Assembly: GCF_001447995.1 (NCBI RefSeq)
Contig: NZ_LDPE01000002.1
Location: 372,001-436,000, forward strand
DNA: 64,000 bases
DNA from: Maribacter dokdonensis DSW-8
Lineage (GTDB): Bacteria > Bacteroidota > Bacteroidia > Flavobacteriales > Flavobacteriaceae
Direction: 5' to 3'
The translations under genes were made by a program, and so were the position numbers. The notes below the pieces were generated by a model, which saw nothing but the letters and a program-made list of their open reading frames with translations, was not told where the DNA came from and did no database searches. Below are positions 45,268-55,012 of this stretch, piece after piece (the stretch's first letter is position 1; every line of letters begins with the position of its first letter).

Positions 45268-48200
45268 TTAAATTGATAGACCAAAACCAACCTGAATAAG
45301 ATTACTTTCCTTAGAATTAAAATATCCAATATTAAACGTAAGTGCCTTTAAGCTGCTGATCCAAAAACCGCCGCCTTGGGAAGTATGCCAAACATTTGAA
45401 CTTTCATTGGGCATCCATACCCTACCATAATCAAACCCACCGTACATACCAATGGTTACAGGAGATACAGCGGTTATGTAACGCTTTAGTTTCAGTTTAA
45501 GATCTGAAGATTGGTAGAAATAAGACTTGCCGGTAAAACGTTCATCCCTAAATCCTCTAAGTCCGTTACCACCACCAATAGAGGGTGTATGGTAAAAATA
45601 TACATCATTGTAATCAAAAAGTCCTTTGTATTCCGCAGTAGTACTAAATACAAGGTTTCCCTTATGTTCTAATTTATGGTCAAAACCTACTTTCAAAGAA
45701 GCATAACCAAACTTGTTGTCATTATTGGCGATATTCATTTTATAACCAGCGGAGAAGCCAAAGTAAATAGCTTTTGATGGAAAATCACCTGCATCATCAC
45801 GATCATATTCCCCCGTCAATTCTAGTCCTCCGTAGTTTTGGGTTTCAAATATTTCATTATTAAGATTGTTGCTATTGAACAATCTGTTTGGGTTGTCATC
45901 TACCTTAAACGACTCAAATAACCCTCTGATACGAAGGCTGTAATATGCTAAACCGGCACTTGCCTTTAACATTCTAATTCTGCCTCTATAATAATCTCTA
46001 TCAAGGGCATCTTCATTGTTTACAGTTTCGTTACCAAAGCCAAAAAAGTTCTTTACATAACGATCATTGGCAAAGTAGGCACTTGTTTCAAAATTCCATC
46101 CGGGGAAAACACTTCCGTAAATACCGGAGTAAGACAGTTCAGCAGCCTTAAAATTAAAGTAGTAATTGGCACTAATGCTATGCTGTTGTCTAAATGAATT
46201 ACCGTCTATTCCTTTTTGGGTATAGGTGTTTGATGCTCCTAGAAAAAAACCATCGTCCGTTCTAAACCCTAATGTGGGCACCAATACATTGGTATTAGGC
46301 TCAAAATATCTAAAATGAAAAGTGTTCGTCTTATAATTATCGGTTAATAGGGTTTTAGGTTTTTGATCTTGAATATCAATCTTTTCATGTTCCCAATCGT
46401 ACAATTTTACTTTTTTCTTATTGCCTATGGTGTAAGTATCGTCACCATAACCTCCAATTATTCTTAATTTGGTTTTAGGGTTTTCTTCACCTTCAACAAC
46501 AAAAACATCATCATCACCTAAACCATAGATCCAGACTTCTTTCGTTAAACTATCATTGAATGTTCTTGAGTAGACCAATTCATTTTTTTCATCACTTAAA
46601 ATACGTTTTACTACAACCTTGGTTTCACCATTTTTCATTCTGGTCATGGTAAAGATGTCGTCTTTTTCGGTACCGAGTACGGCTACAATTTTATTAAGGT
46701 AATTTGCATACGCTTCAGCGGTTTTAGGCAATGTTTCTAGTCGTTGTTTTAAACTTTGCTTAATATATTCTGAAGTTTCATCTTGCACCGCCATGGGCAA
46801 ACGTTTAAAGGCTTTTTCTATAACCTCTGCCGTCATTCCATCTTGTATGGCTCTTGCCTCTTCTACCCATGCCTCTGGTCCATAACTAGTGGCCAATGTT
46901 CTATCTAATCTGTTACCGGAAAGGTTCAGCCATTTTACATTATCTACATCCTCATCATAGGTTTCCCAATTTCTTGTACCGGGAACAAACCACTGTACAA
47001 AAGGGATTACTTTGCCATCGAACCTTGGGAATGCATTGTCCCTATCTCTTGGAACGGGCATAAACTCTTTCTCACCATCCGGACTTTCATATTCGATCCA
47101 CCTCCATTGATCTTGGTGGCGGTCCCAATCGCCAATAAGCATATCGAAAATTCTAGCTCTAATAAAGCTCTTTTCATCTACCCAATAAGACTCATCGCTC
47201 TTTATTTTTTCTAACATATCCGTAGTACTTTCATAGTCTACCACTTCACCGGAATTTTCATGGATTGTTCTTCTATAGCCCTTATAATGTGCTTGTTCTT
47301 CAGACGGTCTACGCTCTATATAATATAATTCATCACCATAGTTTTCATTGAATTGTTTAAGGCTGTCTTGCTTTGGAACATAAAACAAATCTGTATCAGA
47401 ATGGTTTATTCCTACGGATTTAGCTAAGGGATTAATGACCAGCTGCATGTATGGGTGGGCAGTGGTAAAGAAATCTGAAATTGCTTTTTCTGCCCAAGTA
47501 TCTTGATAATCTTGCGTATTATACGATATGCCCGGAATCTTGAATTTTAAAAACTTAAGCGCGCTTTTCTTTAATGATCTCATGGCATATTGTTTGCCGT
47601 TTGCATCTTCTAAACGAAGGGAGAAAGATTGGTGTCCGCCTCCTTCTTTAACAACCGAGAGACCTCCGTAAAGGGTGTCTAATTGAACTATGGGGGCTTC
47701 TACAGGCTTACCATAATAGTTGCGATAACGCTCTCCCCACAAAAATTTATAAAATCCACTTTTATTATAATCCTTTGGGTCGTCTAAGATATTGGTCTCT
47801 TCTATTTCCTTACCATTTACTGTAAATTGATCAAATTCTTTTTCAGGTTCTTTTTTAGAAAGGACATTAAAGGTCTTGCTAGATGAAAGATCGTTTTCAG
47901 AAACAAACGTTACTTTAGAACTACCATCTTTAAAATAGTCTAGCCTTGCAAAGCCACGCTCGCCATACACATATTCACCATGATAATCAATAGAACCACC
48001 TATGGCGGTAATTCTACCAGCTGTTAATTTGGCAGCACTTTTTTCTCCTAAAGAGCCACTTACTATTTGGTGAATGCCACCACCTTCCAATAATTGCAGA
48101 CTTTCTTCATGACCGGAAATCAAGGTAATTCTATCATTGGCCTGTGCCAAGGCACTTACTGCAATACGTAGATAATTATATCTTCTGGAATTTACATGTT

Positions 48201-49008
48201 CAGGATCAAACGCACCCAAGTCCATCACGGCATTTTTAATAGTACCCACTAACGGTAGCGGTGTAGCGTGATCTTTAACCGTTGTTTTACCAGCGTAGGT
48301 ACCGTTGGTAAATACGGGGTGATGCATAGCTATGACAATATTCTTGCCTTGGCCATCGCCTATGTACCCTTCCAACTCCTCCATAAATCTTCTACGGGTA
48401 ATAATATCAGAGCACTTTTTGTTGATATCTTCAATTCTGGACCAGTTGGATACAAACCATTTAGAGTCCACTAAAATAAGATCAAGATCGTCATTTATGA
48501 CCTTGTGTTCTATAGGGCAGCCATTATTTGGAAGTACTGCAGTGTTTTGTCTTTCAACATCTTTTAGATAGTTTTCTACTTTTTCTATCTTGTTTAGCTT
48601 ATAACTTTTCCATTCGTTATTACCTGGCAAGAATATGGTTTCTCCCTTAAAATTAGATGAAAGATCCAACTGTTGTTGAATAAAAAGGCTATCGATCAGC
48701 CAATTATTGGTCTCTGGAGATATATTATCACCCGTAAAGACCAACGTACTATTTTCTGTAGCTAGATCTAGCTCTTCTTTAAAGCGCTGTAAAAGTGCAT
48801 TGTTAGGTACCGAAGATGCATTGCCCAGACCGCCTGCAATGTAGAAGGTATGGGTGATATCATTTGTATTTTCCACAGTTGAGTCACTGTGAATATTGCT
48901 TTGCTCTTTGTATGTTGCGCAAGAAGATATAAACAGTAAAGCAATTAGAATACTAAAAGGTTTTACGGTCAAATAATTTGCCCAAGAATGGTATGGTGGG
49001 TTGGTCAT
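45268..49008 (-). CDS. lipoprotein with metallophosphoesterase domain fused to Omp85-like barrel
   Basis: 1246 residues. Lipobox ISSC puts the lipid on C30. The metallophosphoesterase domain (about 50-370) has FTGDN, LPGNNEW, MHHPVF and SGHEE, the calcineurin-like set. A middle region of about 450 residues includes a HIPDRHQD-like kinase-type stretch (MLIGDWDRHQDQWRW, VPRDRDNAF). The C-terminal quarter is a surface-antigen/BamA-like barrel ending GFGLSI. It is probably anchored at the outer membrane with the enzyme in the periplasm. Substrate unknown. Confidence 0.85.
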   Translation of the reverse strand: MTNPPYHSWANYLTVKPFSILIALLFISSCATYKEQSNIHSDSTVENTNDITHTFYIAGGLGNASSVPNNALLQRFKEELDLATENSTLVFTGDNISPETNNWLIDSLFIQQQLDLSSNFKGETIFLPGNNEWKSYKLNKIEKVENYLKDVERQNTAVLPNNGCPIEHKVINDDLDLILVDSKWFVSNWSRIEDINKKCSDIITRRRFMEELEGYIGDGQGKNIVIAMHHPVFTNGTYAGKTTVKDHATPLPLVGTIKNAVMDLGAFDPEHVNSRRYNYLRIAVSALAQANDRITLISGHEESLQLLEGGGIHQIVSGSLGEKSAAKLTAGRITAIGGSIDYHGEYVYGERGFARLDYFKDGSSKVTFVSENDLSSSKTFNVLSKKEPEKEFDQFTVNGKEIEETNILDDPKDYNKSGFYKFLWGERYRNYYGKPVEAPIVQLDTLYGGLSVVKEGGGHQSFSLRLEDANGKQYAMRSLKKSALKFLKFKIPGISYNTQDYQDTWAEKAISDFFTTAHPYMQLVINPLAKSVGINHSDTDLFYVPKQDSLKQFNENYGDELYYIERRPSEEQAHYKGYRRTIHENSGEVVDYESTTDMLEKIKSDESYWVDEKSFIRARIFDMLIGDWDRHQDQWRWIEYESPDGEKEFMPVPRDRDNAFPRFDGKVIPFVQWFVPGTRNWETYDEDVDNVKWLNLSGNRLDRTLATSYGPEAWVEEARAIQDGMTAEVIEKAFKRLPMAVQDETSEYIKQSLKQRLETLPKTAEAYANYLNKIVAVLGTEKDDIFTMTRMKNGETKVVVKRILSDEKNELVYSRTFNDSLTKEVWIYGLGDDDVFVVEGEENPKTKLRIIGGYGDDTYTIGNKKKVKLYDWEHEKIDIQDQKPKTLLTDNYKTNTFHFRYFEPNTNVLVPTLGFRTDDGFFLGASNTYTQKGIDGNSFRQQHSISANYYFNFKAAELSYSGIYGSVFPGWNFETSAYFANDRYVKNFFGFGNETVNNEDALDRDYYRGRIRMLKASAGLAYYSLRIRGLFESFKVDDNPNRLFNSNNLNNEIFETQNYGGLELTGEYDRDDAGDFPSKAIYFGFSAGYKMNIANNDNKFGYASLKVGFDHKLEHKGNLVFSTTAEYKGLFDYNDVYFYHTPSIGGGNGLRGFRDERFTGKSYFYQSSDLKLKLKRYITAVSPVTIGMYGGFDYGRVWMPNESSNVWHTSQGGGFWISSLKALTFNIGYFNSKESNLIQVGFGLSI

Positions 49009-49045
49009 ATAAATGTTTAAGTTGATACTGGTCTAAGAGGTTTTT

Positions 49046-49216
49046 TTAATTGGTAAAAAACACGTTTGAAACAATGATCCCAATTATGAGAATGACCAAA
49101 AATGATATTAAAATGGTTACGCCCAGTTTTGTTTTTTTGTTTTTCTGAAGGATAAATTCCCTGGTTTCTTCTTCGGGTTCTTTTACGAACTTTGTCTCTT
49201 TTGTATTCTCTTTCAT
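49046..49216 (-). CDS. small single-TM protein
   Basis: Start at MKENTKETKF (56 residues); an upstream ATG would overlap the dehydrogenase gene and add an unlikely tail. A charged Glu/Lys-rich N-terminus is followed by one TM (about 33-54). Downstream of the aldehyde dehydrogenase on the same strand. No family recognised. Confidence 0.6.
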   Translation of the reverse strand: MKENTKETKFVKEPEEETREFILQKNKKTKLGVTILISFLVILIIGIIVSNVFFTN

Positions 49217-49220
49217 GTTT

Positions 49221-50582
49221 TTATTTTTTAATGTATACTGTTTTTTTGTTAACGAATTCCAATATGCCTTCCCTAGACAGTTCTCTACCATAACCGGAAG
49301 CTTTTGTACCTCCAAATGGTAATCTAGGGTCAGATTTCACCATGTCATTGATAAAGAATGCTCCATCTGGAATTTGTGATATCATATCCATGGCACTATC
49401 TATATCTTGGGTAAATAACATACTACCCAGTCCAAATCTAGAATTGGTCGCTAATTGTATTGCCTCTTCTCTATTTGCCACTTTGGTAATAGCAGCTACA
49501 GGACCAAAAGTTTCTTCTTTGAACACTGGCATTTCTTTGGTGACATTGGTAAGTATGGTAGGGGAAAAATAGGCGCCATTTCTTTCATTGCCCAAAATAA
49601 TTTCTGCACCCATATCAATGGAATCCTGTACTTGTTTTTGAAGTTCTTCAGCCAAATCTTCCCGCGCCATAACACCAATAAAAGTATCTTTATCCATTGG
49701 GTCACCTACTTTAAAAGATTTAATTTCTGCGGTAAACTTTTCTATGAAGTCATCATAAATATCAGCACATACAATGAACCTTTTTGCGGCAATACAACTT
49801 TGCCCCGTATTCTGCATACGTGCAGTGGCCATTGTTGATATATATTGGTCCAGATCAGCATCTTCCCATATAATACATGCATTGTTCCCACCAAGTTCCA
49901 GGACAGATTTTTTAAGATTTTCACCTGCTGTACGGGCAATAGACCTACCTGCTTTCTCACTTCCGGTGAGGGTTACGGCCTTAATACCTTCGTGGGCAAT
50001 AAGTTTTTCTATTTCTTCATGACCTGATTTTATACTTTGTAAACACCCTTCTGGATATCCGGCATCTAAAAACAATTGCTCTATGGCCAGAGAACATCCC
50101 GTAACGTTTTTTGCATGTTTCAATAAAGCGGTGTTACCAGCGGTCAATGTAGGTGCTGCAAACCTTAACACTTGCCAAAATGGATAATTCCAGGGCATAA
50201 CGGCCAAAATGCATCCTAAGGGATCATGACTAATAAAACTTTCATTTGCATCTGTATCAATAAGTTCATCGGCTAAAAGGTCCTCGGCATTTAAAGCATA
50301 AAAATCACAGACCCAAGCGCACTTTTCAATTTCGGCAATGCCTTGTGATATTGGCTTGCCCATTTCTTGGGTCATTAGCTTGGCGTATTCCTCTTTACGT
50401 TCTATAAGCAACTCGGCCACATTGGTCAACAATTGACATCTATCTTCAAATTCCATGTTGGCCCATGAAGTTTGGATTTCCAATGCTTTCTTTAACTTAG
50501 ATTGTATAGACTTGCTATCATCTAAAGTGTAAGTAGCTATGGTATCGCCAGTGTATGGGTTTTTTAAATCGTAATCTTTCAT
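49221..50582 (-). CDS. NAD(P)-dependent aldehyde dehydrogenase, succinate-semialdehyde type
   Basis: 453 residues. Cofactor region VMPWNYPFWQVLRF, TGSEKAGRSIA, catalytic Glu in LELGGNNACI and catalytic Cys in NTGQSCIAAKRFIV. The C-terminal PFGGTKASGYGREL is typical of the succinate-semialdehyde dehydrogenase/lactaldehyde group. The gene is monocistronic or pairs with the small TM protein. The precise aldehyde cannot be told. Confidence 0.9.
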   Translation of the reverse strand: MKDYDLKNPYTGDTIATYTLDDSKSIQSKLKKALEIQTSWANMEFEDRCQLLTNVAELLIERKEEYAKLMTQEMGKPISQGIAEIEKCAWVCDFYALNAEDLLADELIDTDANESFISHDPLGCILAVMPWNYPFWQVLRFAAPTLTAGNTALLKHAKNVTGCSLAIEQLFLDAGYPEGCLQSIKSGHEEIEKLIAHEGIKAVTLTGSEKAGRSIARTAGENLKKSVLELGGNNACIIWEDADLDQYISTMATARMQNTGQSCIAAKRFIVCADIYDDFIEKFTAEIKSFKVGDPMDKDTFIGVMAREDLAEELQKQVQDSIDMGAEIILGNERNGAYFSPTILTNVTKEMPVFKEETFGPVAAITKVANREEAIQLATNSRFGLGSMLFTQDIDSAMDMISQIPDGAFFINDMVKSDPRLPFGGTKASGYGRELSREGILEFVNKKTVYIKK

Positions 50583-50781
50583 AACGGCAAATTTAGGTGT
50601 AAGGGGTTGTGTGTATTAATGCGTTCCATATTATTCTTAACCCTTTAAGTTAGGTATTGTTACGGTCAATATTATAAGGTTTTGAGTTAAGTAATTGTAT
50701 AGGTATTAAAGAACTTTGTTGAAGATGATAGCTAGACCGCTATTATTGAATAAAAGAAACGTTTAATCTAAAATTTAAAAT

Positions 50782-51114
50782 ATGAACAATAGTGGAAATA
50801 CATTATTAGCAATTATTGCAGGTTCTGCCATTGGTGCAGCCTTAGGAATTCTTTATGCACCGGATAAGGGTGAGAATACAAGAAGATTAATTGCAGATCA
50901 AGCAGCATCTACAAGAGATAATTTTACAGAAAGTGCTTTAGATCTAAAGAACAGAGTAGTTTCAAAAATGTCTGATGAAAGAGAGACTTTAGATACCAGG
51001 GTAGAATCTTTGGTTTCAGATATAAGTTATAAAACCGAAGATGTTATTTCAACATTGGAGAAAAAATTGGCCGAGTTGAAGACCAAAAATAAGAAACTGC
51101 AGAAAACAGTATAA
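50782..51114 (+). CDS. YtxH-domain protein
   Basis: 110 residues. A glycine-rich TM helix (LLAIIAGSAIGAALGILYAPDKG) is the YtxH/gas-vesicle-type signature, followed by a long charged coiled coil. The family is stress-linked. It is the first gene of a three-gene operon whose members abut (51114/51115). Confidence 0.88.
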   Translation: MNNSGNTLLAIIAGSAIGAALGILYAPDKGENTRRLIADQAASTRDNFTESALDLKNRVVSKMSDERETLDTRVESLVSDISYKTEDVISTLEKKLAELKTKNKKLQKTV

Positions 51115-51462
51115 ATGGGAGTAATTGATTCACTTAACGAAACGTCTAATAAAGCTATTGATGTAGGAGAGGTTTATTATAAAAAAACCCAAGAGTACTA
51201 CAGGCTAAAAGTGTTTCAACAATTAACTATGACCACTGGTATGCTGCTGAAAACAGCTGTATTTGGTGGTCTTGGTTTTATGGCACTTGTTTTTATTACG
51301 GTTGCCGGCGTTGTGTACTTGGCAAAGATTATTGATAGTATGGTAGGCGCATGTCTAATTGCCGGTGCTTTCTTTATCCTTTTATTGATATTGGCCTATT
51401 TATTTAGGAGCAAAATTGATAATCTGTTGGTGAAAAAGCTGTCGGTCAAATTCTTTAATTAA
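51115..51462 (+). CDS. YqjE/holin-like superfamily membrane protein
   Basis: 115 residues, two long hydrophobic segments (about 42-70 and 77-98), an amphipathic N-terminus and a basic C-terminus. It resembles YqjE (PF07332), named phage holin family but common in stress operons. Its ATG begins directly after the YtxH gene stop. No phage genes are nearby, so a lytic role is not supported. Confidence 0.8.
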   Translation: MGVIDSLNETSNKAIDVGEVYYKKTQEYYRLKVFQQLTMTTGMLLKTAVFGGLGFMALVFITVAGVVYLAKIIDSMVGACLIAGAFFILLLILAYLFRSKIDNLLVKKLSVKFFN

Positions 51463-51470
51463 ATAGAGCT

Positions 51471-51665
51471 ATGTATAAAAATTTTGAGGAAGTAGAGTTT
51501 CATTTAAAGCGCTTGAAATTAGAGCGTGAAATTGCTTTAGAAGAACTTAAGGGCATAAAGAATGACGTAAAACAAGATTTGAGTCCGTACAACTGGGTTT
51601 CCACTGCAATCTCCGCTGCCAAAAAATTTGGAATGCTTTATTTGGTACGTAAAGTGGTCAAATAA
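51471..51665 (+). CDS. small charged protein of the YtxH-YqjE operon
   Basis: 64 residues: a charged N-terminal helix (HLKRLKLEREIALEELKGIK) and a C-terminal amphipathic helix ending VRKVVK. Similar small proteins follow YqjE in other bacteria (YqjK-like position). It ends just before the shared terminator. Confidence 0.7.
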   Translation: MYKNFEEVEFHLKRLKLEREIALEELKGIKNDVKQDLSPYNWVSTAISAAKKFGMLYLVRKVVK

Positions 51666-51690
51666 AATATAACCATTTAAAAAGCATAAA

Positions 51691-51727
51691 AAAAGCACCT
51701 CATTTAATGAGGTGCTTTTTTTATGTG
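51691..51727. terminator. bidirectional terminator between the YtxH operon and dps
   Basis: Stem AAAAGCACCTCATT / AATGAGGTGCTTTT with T-run and A-run on either side. Confidence 0.88.
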
Positions 51728-51742
51728 TAATGTTTGTTGATG

Positions 51743-52210
51743 TTATTCTTTGGTCCACGCATCTAACATCCAACTTACTTTTTCAATTTCGCCAATGTAT
51801 CCACCGATCATATCAATGGTTCCTTCATCGCCACCAGCTTCTGCAACTTTAACAACCTTGCTCATCTGCTTTAATAAGGTCTCATGCTGATCAAGTATAT
51901 TTTTTACCATTTCGGTATCAGAGATCAGGGAAGACGTTTCTTTGATGGACGACATTTCAAAATATTTTGAAAATTCACTGGTTGGGTTATCTCTTAACGT
52001 TAAAATACGTTCAGCTATTTCATCAATTTTTATTCTAGCATCAGTATACAGCTCTTCAAACTTAATGTGTAGGTCAAAAAAGTTTTTACCGGACACATTC
52101 CAGTGATAGCCTCTTAAGTTTTGATAGTAGAGATTGTAATCTGCCAACAATGTATTTAATTCATTGACAATTGGTTTAATATCCTTTGATTTTATATCTA
52201 AGTAGCTCAT
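51743..52210 (-). CDS. dps: Dps-family ferritin-like protein
   Basis: 155 residues with a four-helix bundle. NLRGYHWNVSGKNFFDLHIKFEELYTDA, read in parts, has the ferroxidase residues: the WH, then the H-x6-E-x2-(Y/D) motif. EIAERILTLRDNPT is the usual Dps continuation. It stores iron and shields DNA during stress or starvation. Convergent with the YtxH operon across a shared terminator. Confidence 0.93.
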   Translation of the reverse strand: MSYLDIKSKDIKPIVNELNTLLADYNLYYQNLRGYHWNVSGKNFFDLHIKFEELYTDARIKIDEIAERILTLRDNPTSEFSKYFEMSSIKETSSLISDTEMVKNILDQHETLLKQMSKVVKVAEAGGDEGTIDMIGGYIGEIEKVSWMLDAWTKE

Positions 52211-52319
52211 AAAAATTTGTTTAATTGTTTAGTACAAAATTAATCATGTTAACGGTAGGGTGTTGACCCAGAAAGCTTAATGATCAACACTTTAACCTTT
52301 TTTAACGTTAGTAGTGTTA

Positions 52320-52991
52320 TTAAGGCTTTACAAGGGGCTTTAGGTTAATGTATGAATAGTTTATTTCACCAACATGTTCATACTCGGTAGAGTTTTGTTT
52401 TAAGGAACCCCAATCAAATTGATCATCCAAATTGTTCTCTTTGTAGAAATTGGTCAAGCCTTCGGTAAATAGCAAATACTCATTCATTCTTACCTTATTC
52501 TTTAAAAGCTTGTGGGCAATGATAAGGTCTTCGCCAAACAGCTTAATGCTGTTGCCAACCTTGGTCAATGCTATTTCTTTTCCATAATGCAGGATTATTT
52601 TAAGACCTAAAATTTCCGGTATGGAAGCGGCATCTTTGTTTTTCTTATATTTTTCTCTCAACGCATCCAATTCTTTATAGAATTCAGTGTAGAATATTCT
52701 ACACTGTTCAATGAGTGCTTGTAATGATGGCATTTCTCCGGTCTTAAAAAAGAGTACGGCATCACCTTCAATTTCAGAAACTTTTAATCCGATCTTATTC
52801 GTGTAGATGATCTGATTTAAAAGCGCAGGAATAATTTTTGAACTTAGTTCAAAATCCGTTTCGCTCATAAATTCAGTAAAGCCACTAATGTCTGGTATAC
52901 AAATTAACATGGGTGATCCTTTCATATGCGGCAGTATAAAGATATTGGGGCAAGGTAGAGAACTTCTATTATCAAAAAGACCTCGTTTCAT
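52320..52991 (-). CDS. DUF2652 protein with class III nucleotide-cyclase fold
   Basis: About 200-230 residues; the start may be Met at 52991 or 52925, or 53012. IPDISGFTEFMSE and, later, EIEGDAVLFFK correspond to the two metal-binding Asp regions of class III cyclases. The final segment FGEDLIIAHKLLKN matches the catalytic VN.A.RL helix, but its Asn and Arg are replaced by Ile and Lys. A working cyclase is therefore doubtful. It may bind nucleotides. The nearest cNMP-related gene is the PycTM protein 7 kb away. Confidence 0.75.
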   Translation of the reverse strand: MKRGLFDNRSSLPCPNIFILPHMKGSPMLICIPDISGFTEFMSETDFELSSKIIPALLNQIIYTNKIGLKVSEIEGDAVLFFKTGEMPSLQALIEQCRIFYTEFYKELDALREKYKKNKDAASIPEILGLKIILHYGKEIALTKVGNSIKLFGEDLIIAHKLLKNKVRMNEYLLFTEGLTNFYKENNLDDQFDWGSLKQNSTEYEHVGEINYSYINLKPLVKP

Positions 52992-53150
52992 AAAAATGAT
53001 ATCACAATCCAACTAGCAAGTGAAAAGTCATTTAGGCTATAAAACAGTTTTTTTGGGCACTAAAAAGATGACCTCATTATTTATTTTTGTTTCATGATAC
53101 ATTAAAAAGTATAAACAAAAATAGATACGTTTCACTTTACTTCTCTAAAA

Positions 53151-54227
53151 ATGAATTATTCAGAACTATTGGCTAGTGAGCCCCATGATATTGCTGCCCA
53201 TATGCAGTTAAAATATGTAGATAGAGAAGCCTTGACCATACAAAGGGTGAAAGAAAAAGACAAGTTTCTGTATTTGCTGAAGAATAAACCTTTGCAAAAA
53301 GAAACTGAATTAAAAAGGATAAAAAAGTTAGTAATTCCACCTGCCTGGCAAGAAGTTAAAATAGCATCGATAGCCAACGCACATTTACAAGCAGTGGGCT
53401 ATGACTTAAAACATAGATTGCAATATAGGTATCATGAACTTTGGCTAAGGGTAAGAAACCGTACCAAGTTTTTGAGAATGCATCATTTTGGGCAGGCATT
53501 GCCCAATATACGCAAACAGGTAGATGAAGATCTACAATTACAAGGCTGGCCAAAAGATAAAGTACTTGCACTTATAGTTAGGTTAATGGAAGAAACGCAT
53601 ATTCGTATAGGTAATCAACAATATGCCAAAAGAAACAAGACCTATGGGCTGTCTACACTTAGAAACAAGCATTTAAAAACCAGTAAGAACAAATTAAAGT
53701 TTGAGTTTATAGGTAAAAAGGGCAAAAAGCATAGCATAACTCTTAACAATAAACGTTTGCGTAGGTTGGTACTTCAATGCGAGGAGATACCGGGTTGGAA
53801 TCTTTTTCAATTTTTTGACGAGGACGGAATTAAAACCAATGTAGATAGTGGTATGGTCAATGAGTATCTACAAGAAATAAGCGGAGACCTGTTTACTGCA
53901 AAGGACTTTAGAACTTGGTCTGGCACCATTATCTTTTTTGAGTCATTGCTAGAGAATGCACCAACCAATGATGAAACCCAAATTAAAAAGAATGTAATCA
54001 AGGCTTTTGACGCCACGGCCAAAGCTCTTGGTAATACCAGAAATGTTTGTAAGAAGTATTATGTGCACCCATACGTGGTAAGCACTTATGAAAATGGAGG
54101 GTTACATAAGGTATTTCAGAATTTGGAGAAACAGTCCTCGTCAGCATATCAAACAGCGGCAGAGAAAGCATTGATAAAATTAATTTCGGATTTTAATCCG
54201 TTATTGAATTTGTCCAAAAAGAATTAG
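53151..54227 (+). CDS. DNA topoisomerase IB (poxvirus type)
   Basis: 358 residues. The N-terminal DNA-clamp domain is followed by the catalytic domain. The set is R in EETHIRIGN, K in LRNKHLK, R in AKDFRTWSGT, and the nucleophile Tyr in CKKYYVHPYVV with adjacent His. It relaxes supercoils by transient 3'-phosphotyrosine. Monocistronic and near stress genes. Confidence 0.93.
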   Translation: MNYSELLASEPHDIAAHMQLKYVDREALTIQRVKEKDKFLYLLKNKPLQKETELKRIKKLVIPPAWQEVKIASIANAHLQAVGYDLKHRLQYRYHELWLRVRNRTKFLRMHHFGQALPNIRKQVDEDLQLQGWPKDKVLALIVRLMEETHIRIGNQQYAKRNKTYGLSTLRNKHLKTSKNKLKFEFIGKKGKKHSITLNNKRLRRLVLQCEEIPGWNLFQFFDEDGIKTNVDSGMVNEYLQEISGDLFTAKDFRTWSGTIIFFESLLENAPTNDETQIKKNVIKAFDATAKALGNTRNVCKKYYVHPYVVSTYENGGLHKVFQNLEKQSSSAYQTAAEKALIKLISDFNPLLNLSKKN

Positions 54228-54239
54228 GGTATTTTCACC

Positions 54240-54452
54240 TTAATCGGCGCGGTCAACCTCGCTCTCACTTTTTAGAACGTAATCACCATCATCTTGTTTT
54301 ATATATAGTGCTTTATCGTCACTACTGCCATTTCTAGTAACCTCACTTCCTTTTATGGTCTTTGTGGTTTTAGATATATATGTTTCTTCAACAGTACCTT
54401 CTGCAGTACCATTACCCCATGACCATTTTACTACTGTACCTTTTCTTATCAT
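54240..54452 (-). CDS. DUF2945 (HVA/Tudor-like) small protein
   Basis: 70 residues: KGTVVKWSWGNGTAEGTV and KGSEVTRNGSSDDKALYIKQ form the small beta barrel of DUF2945, often called hypervirulence-associated Tudor domain. Members are frequent in stress regions next to Dps or catalase. Convergent with topoisomerase IB, 12 bp apart. Confidence 0.85.
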   Translation of the reverse strand: MIRKGTVVKWSWGNGTAEGTVEETYISKTTKTIKGSEVTRNGSSDDKALYIKQDDGDYVLKSESEVDRAD

Positions 54453-54719
54453 ACTTATTTATTGTTGTTTGTGCATTTCCATCACTTCTAGTTTTTTGGA
54501 GAACCAGTGATGGAAATTACCTTTTTCAGGGGCACAAACACGAGAACTAAAATTTGATATTGCAATTTCTATAATATTTGAAATTATTGTGTGAAATGCC
54601 GCATTTATTTTTTGCTCTAAACACCTGAATATTAACCCAATTCAAAGGAGTTAATGCTTCCTTTTTTAAGGATAAAAAGAACCGATGATCACGTATATAT
54701 TTGATATCAAAACAATACG

Positions 54720-54962
54720 ATGATAGATTTTGTTATAGGGATATCGATAATGATAGGTCTAGGGTATCTAGGTTTTTTGGTAAGTGAATATTTGATCGAT
54801 AATACTGTTGATGATTTGAGCAAAACCCAAAGAGATGAGTTTTGCGAAATTGATTTAGATCATATGTTGATGTATTCCGATCAAAGCAAAGCGAAAGATT
54901 TGAACGAGCTAAAAAGAAAATTACAAGATTTTAAAAACAGAAATAAATTTTACAAGATGTAA
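54720..54962 (+). CDS. small membrane-anchored protein
   Basis: 80 residues: N-terminal TM (3-24), then an acidic/charged helical region with LDHMLMYSDQSKAKDLNEL. The element TATATTTG at 54696-54703 upstream fits TAnnTTTG. The next gene (four-helix-bundle protein) begins 50 bp later. No family recognised. Confidence 0.6.
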   Translation: MIDFVIGISIMIGLGYLGFLVSEYLIDNTVDDLSKTQRDEFCEIDLDHMLMYSDQSKAKDLNELKRKLQDFKNRNKFYKM

Positions 54963-55012
54963 TAGTGATCAACATCTTTAAAAAAGAGGTCACGTAATTA
55001 AAACTATATAAA

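Noticed and set aside
51115..51462. Holin-like protein as a prophage remnant.
   Set aside because: No other phage genes are nearby, and the YtxH-YqjE order is a known stress operon arrangement.
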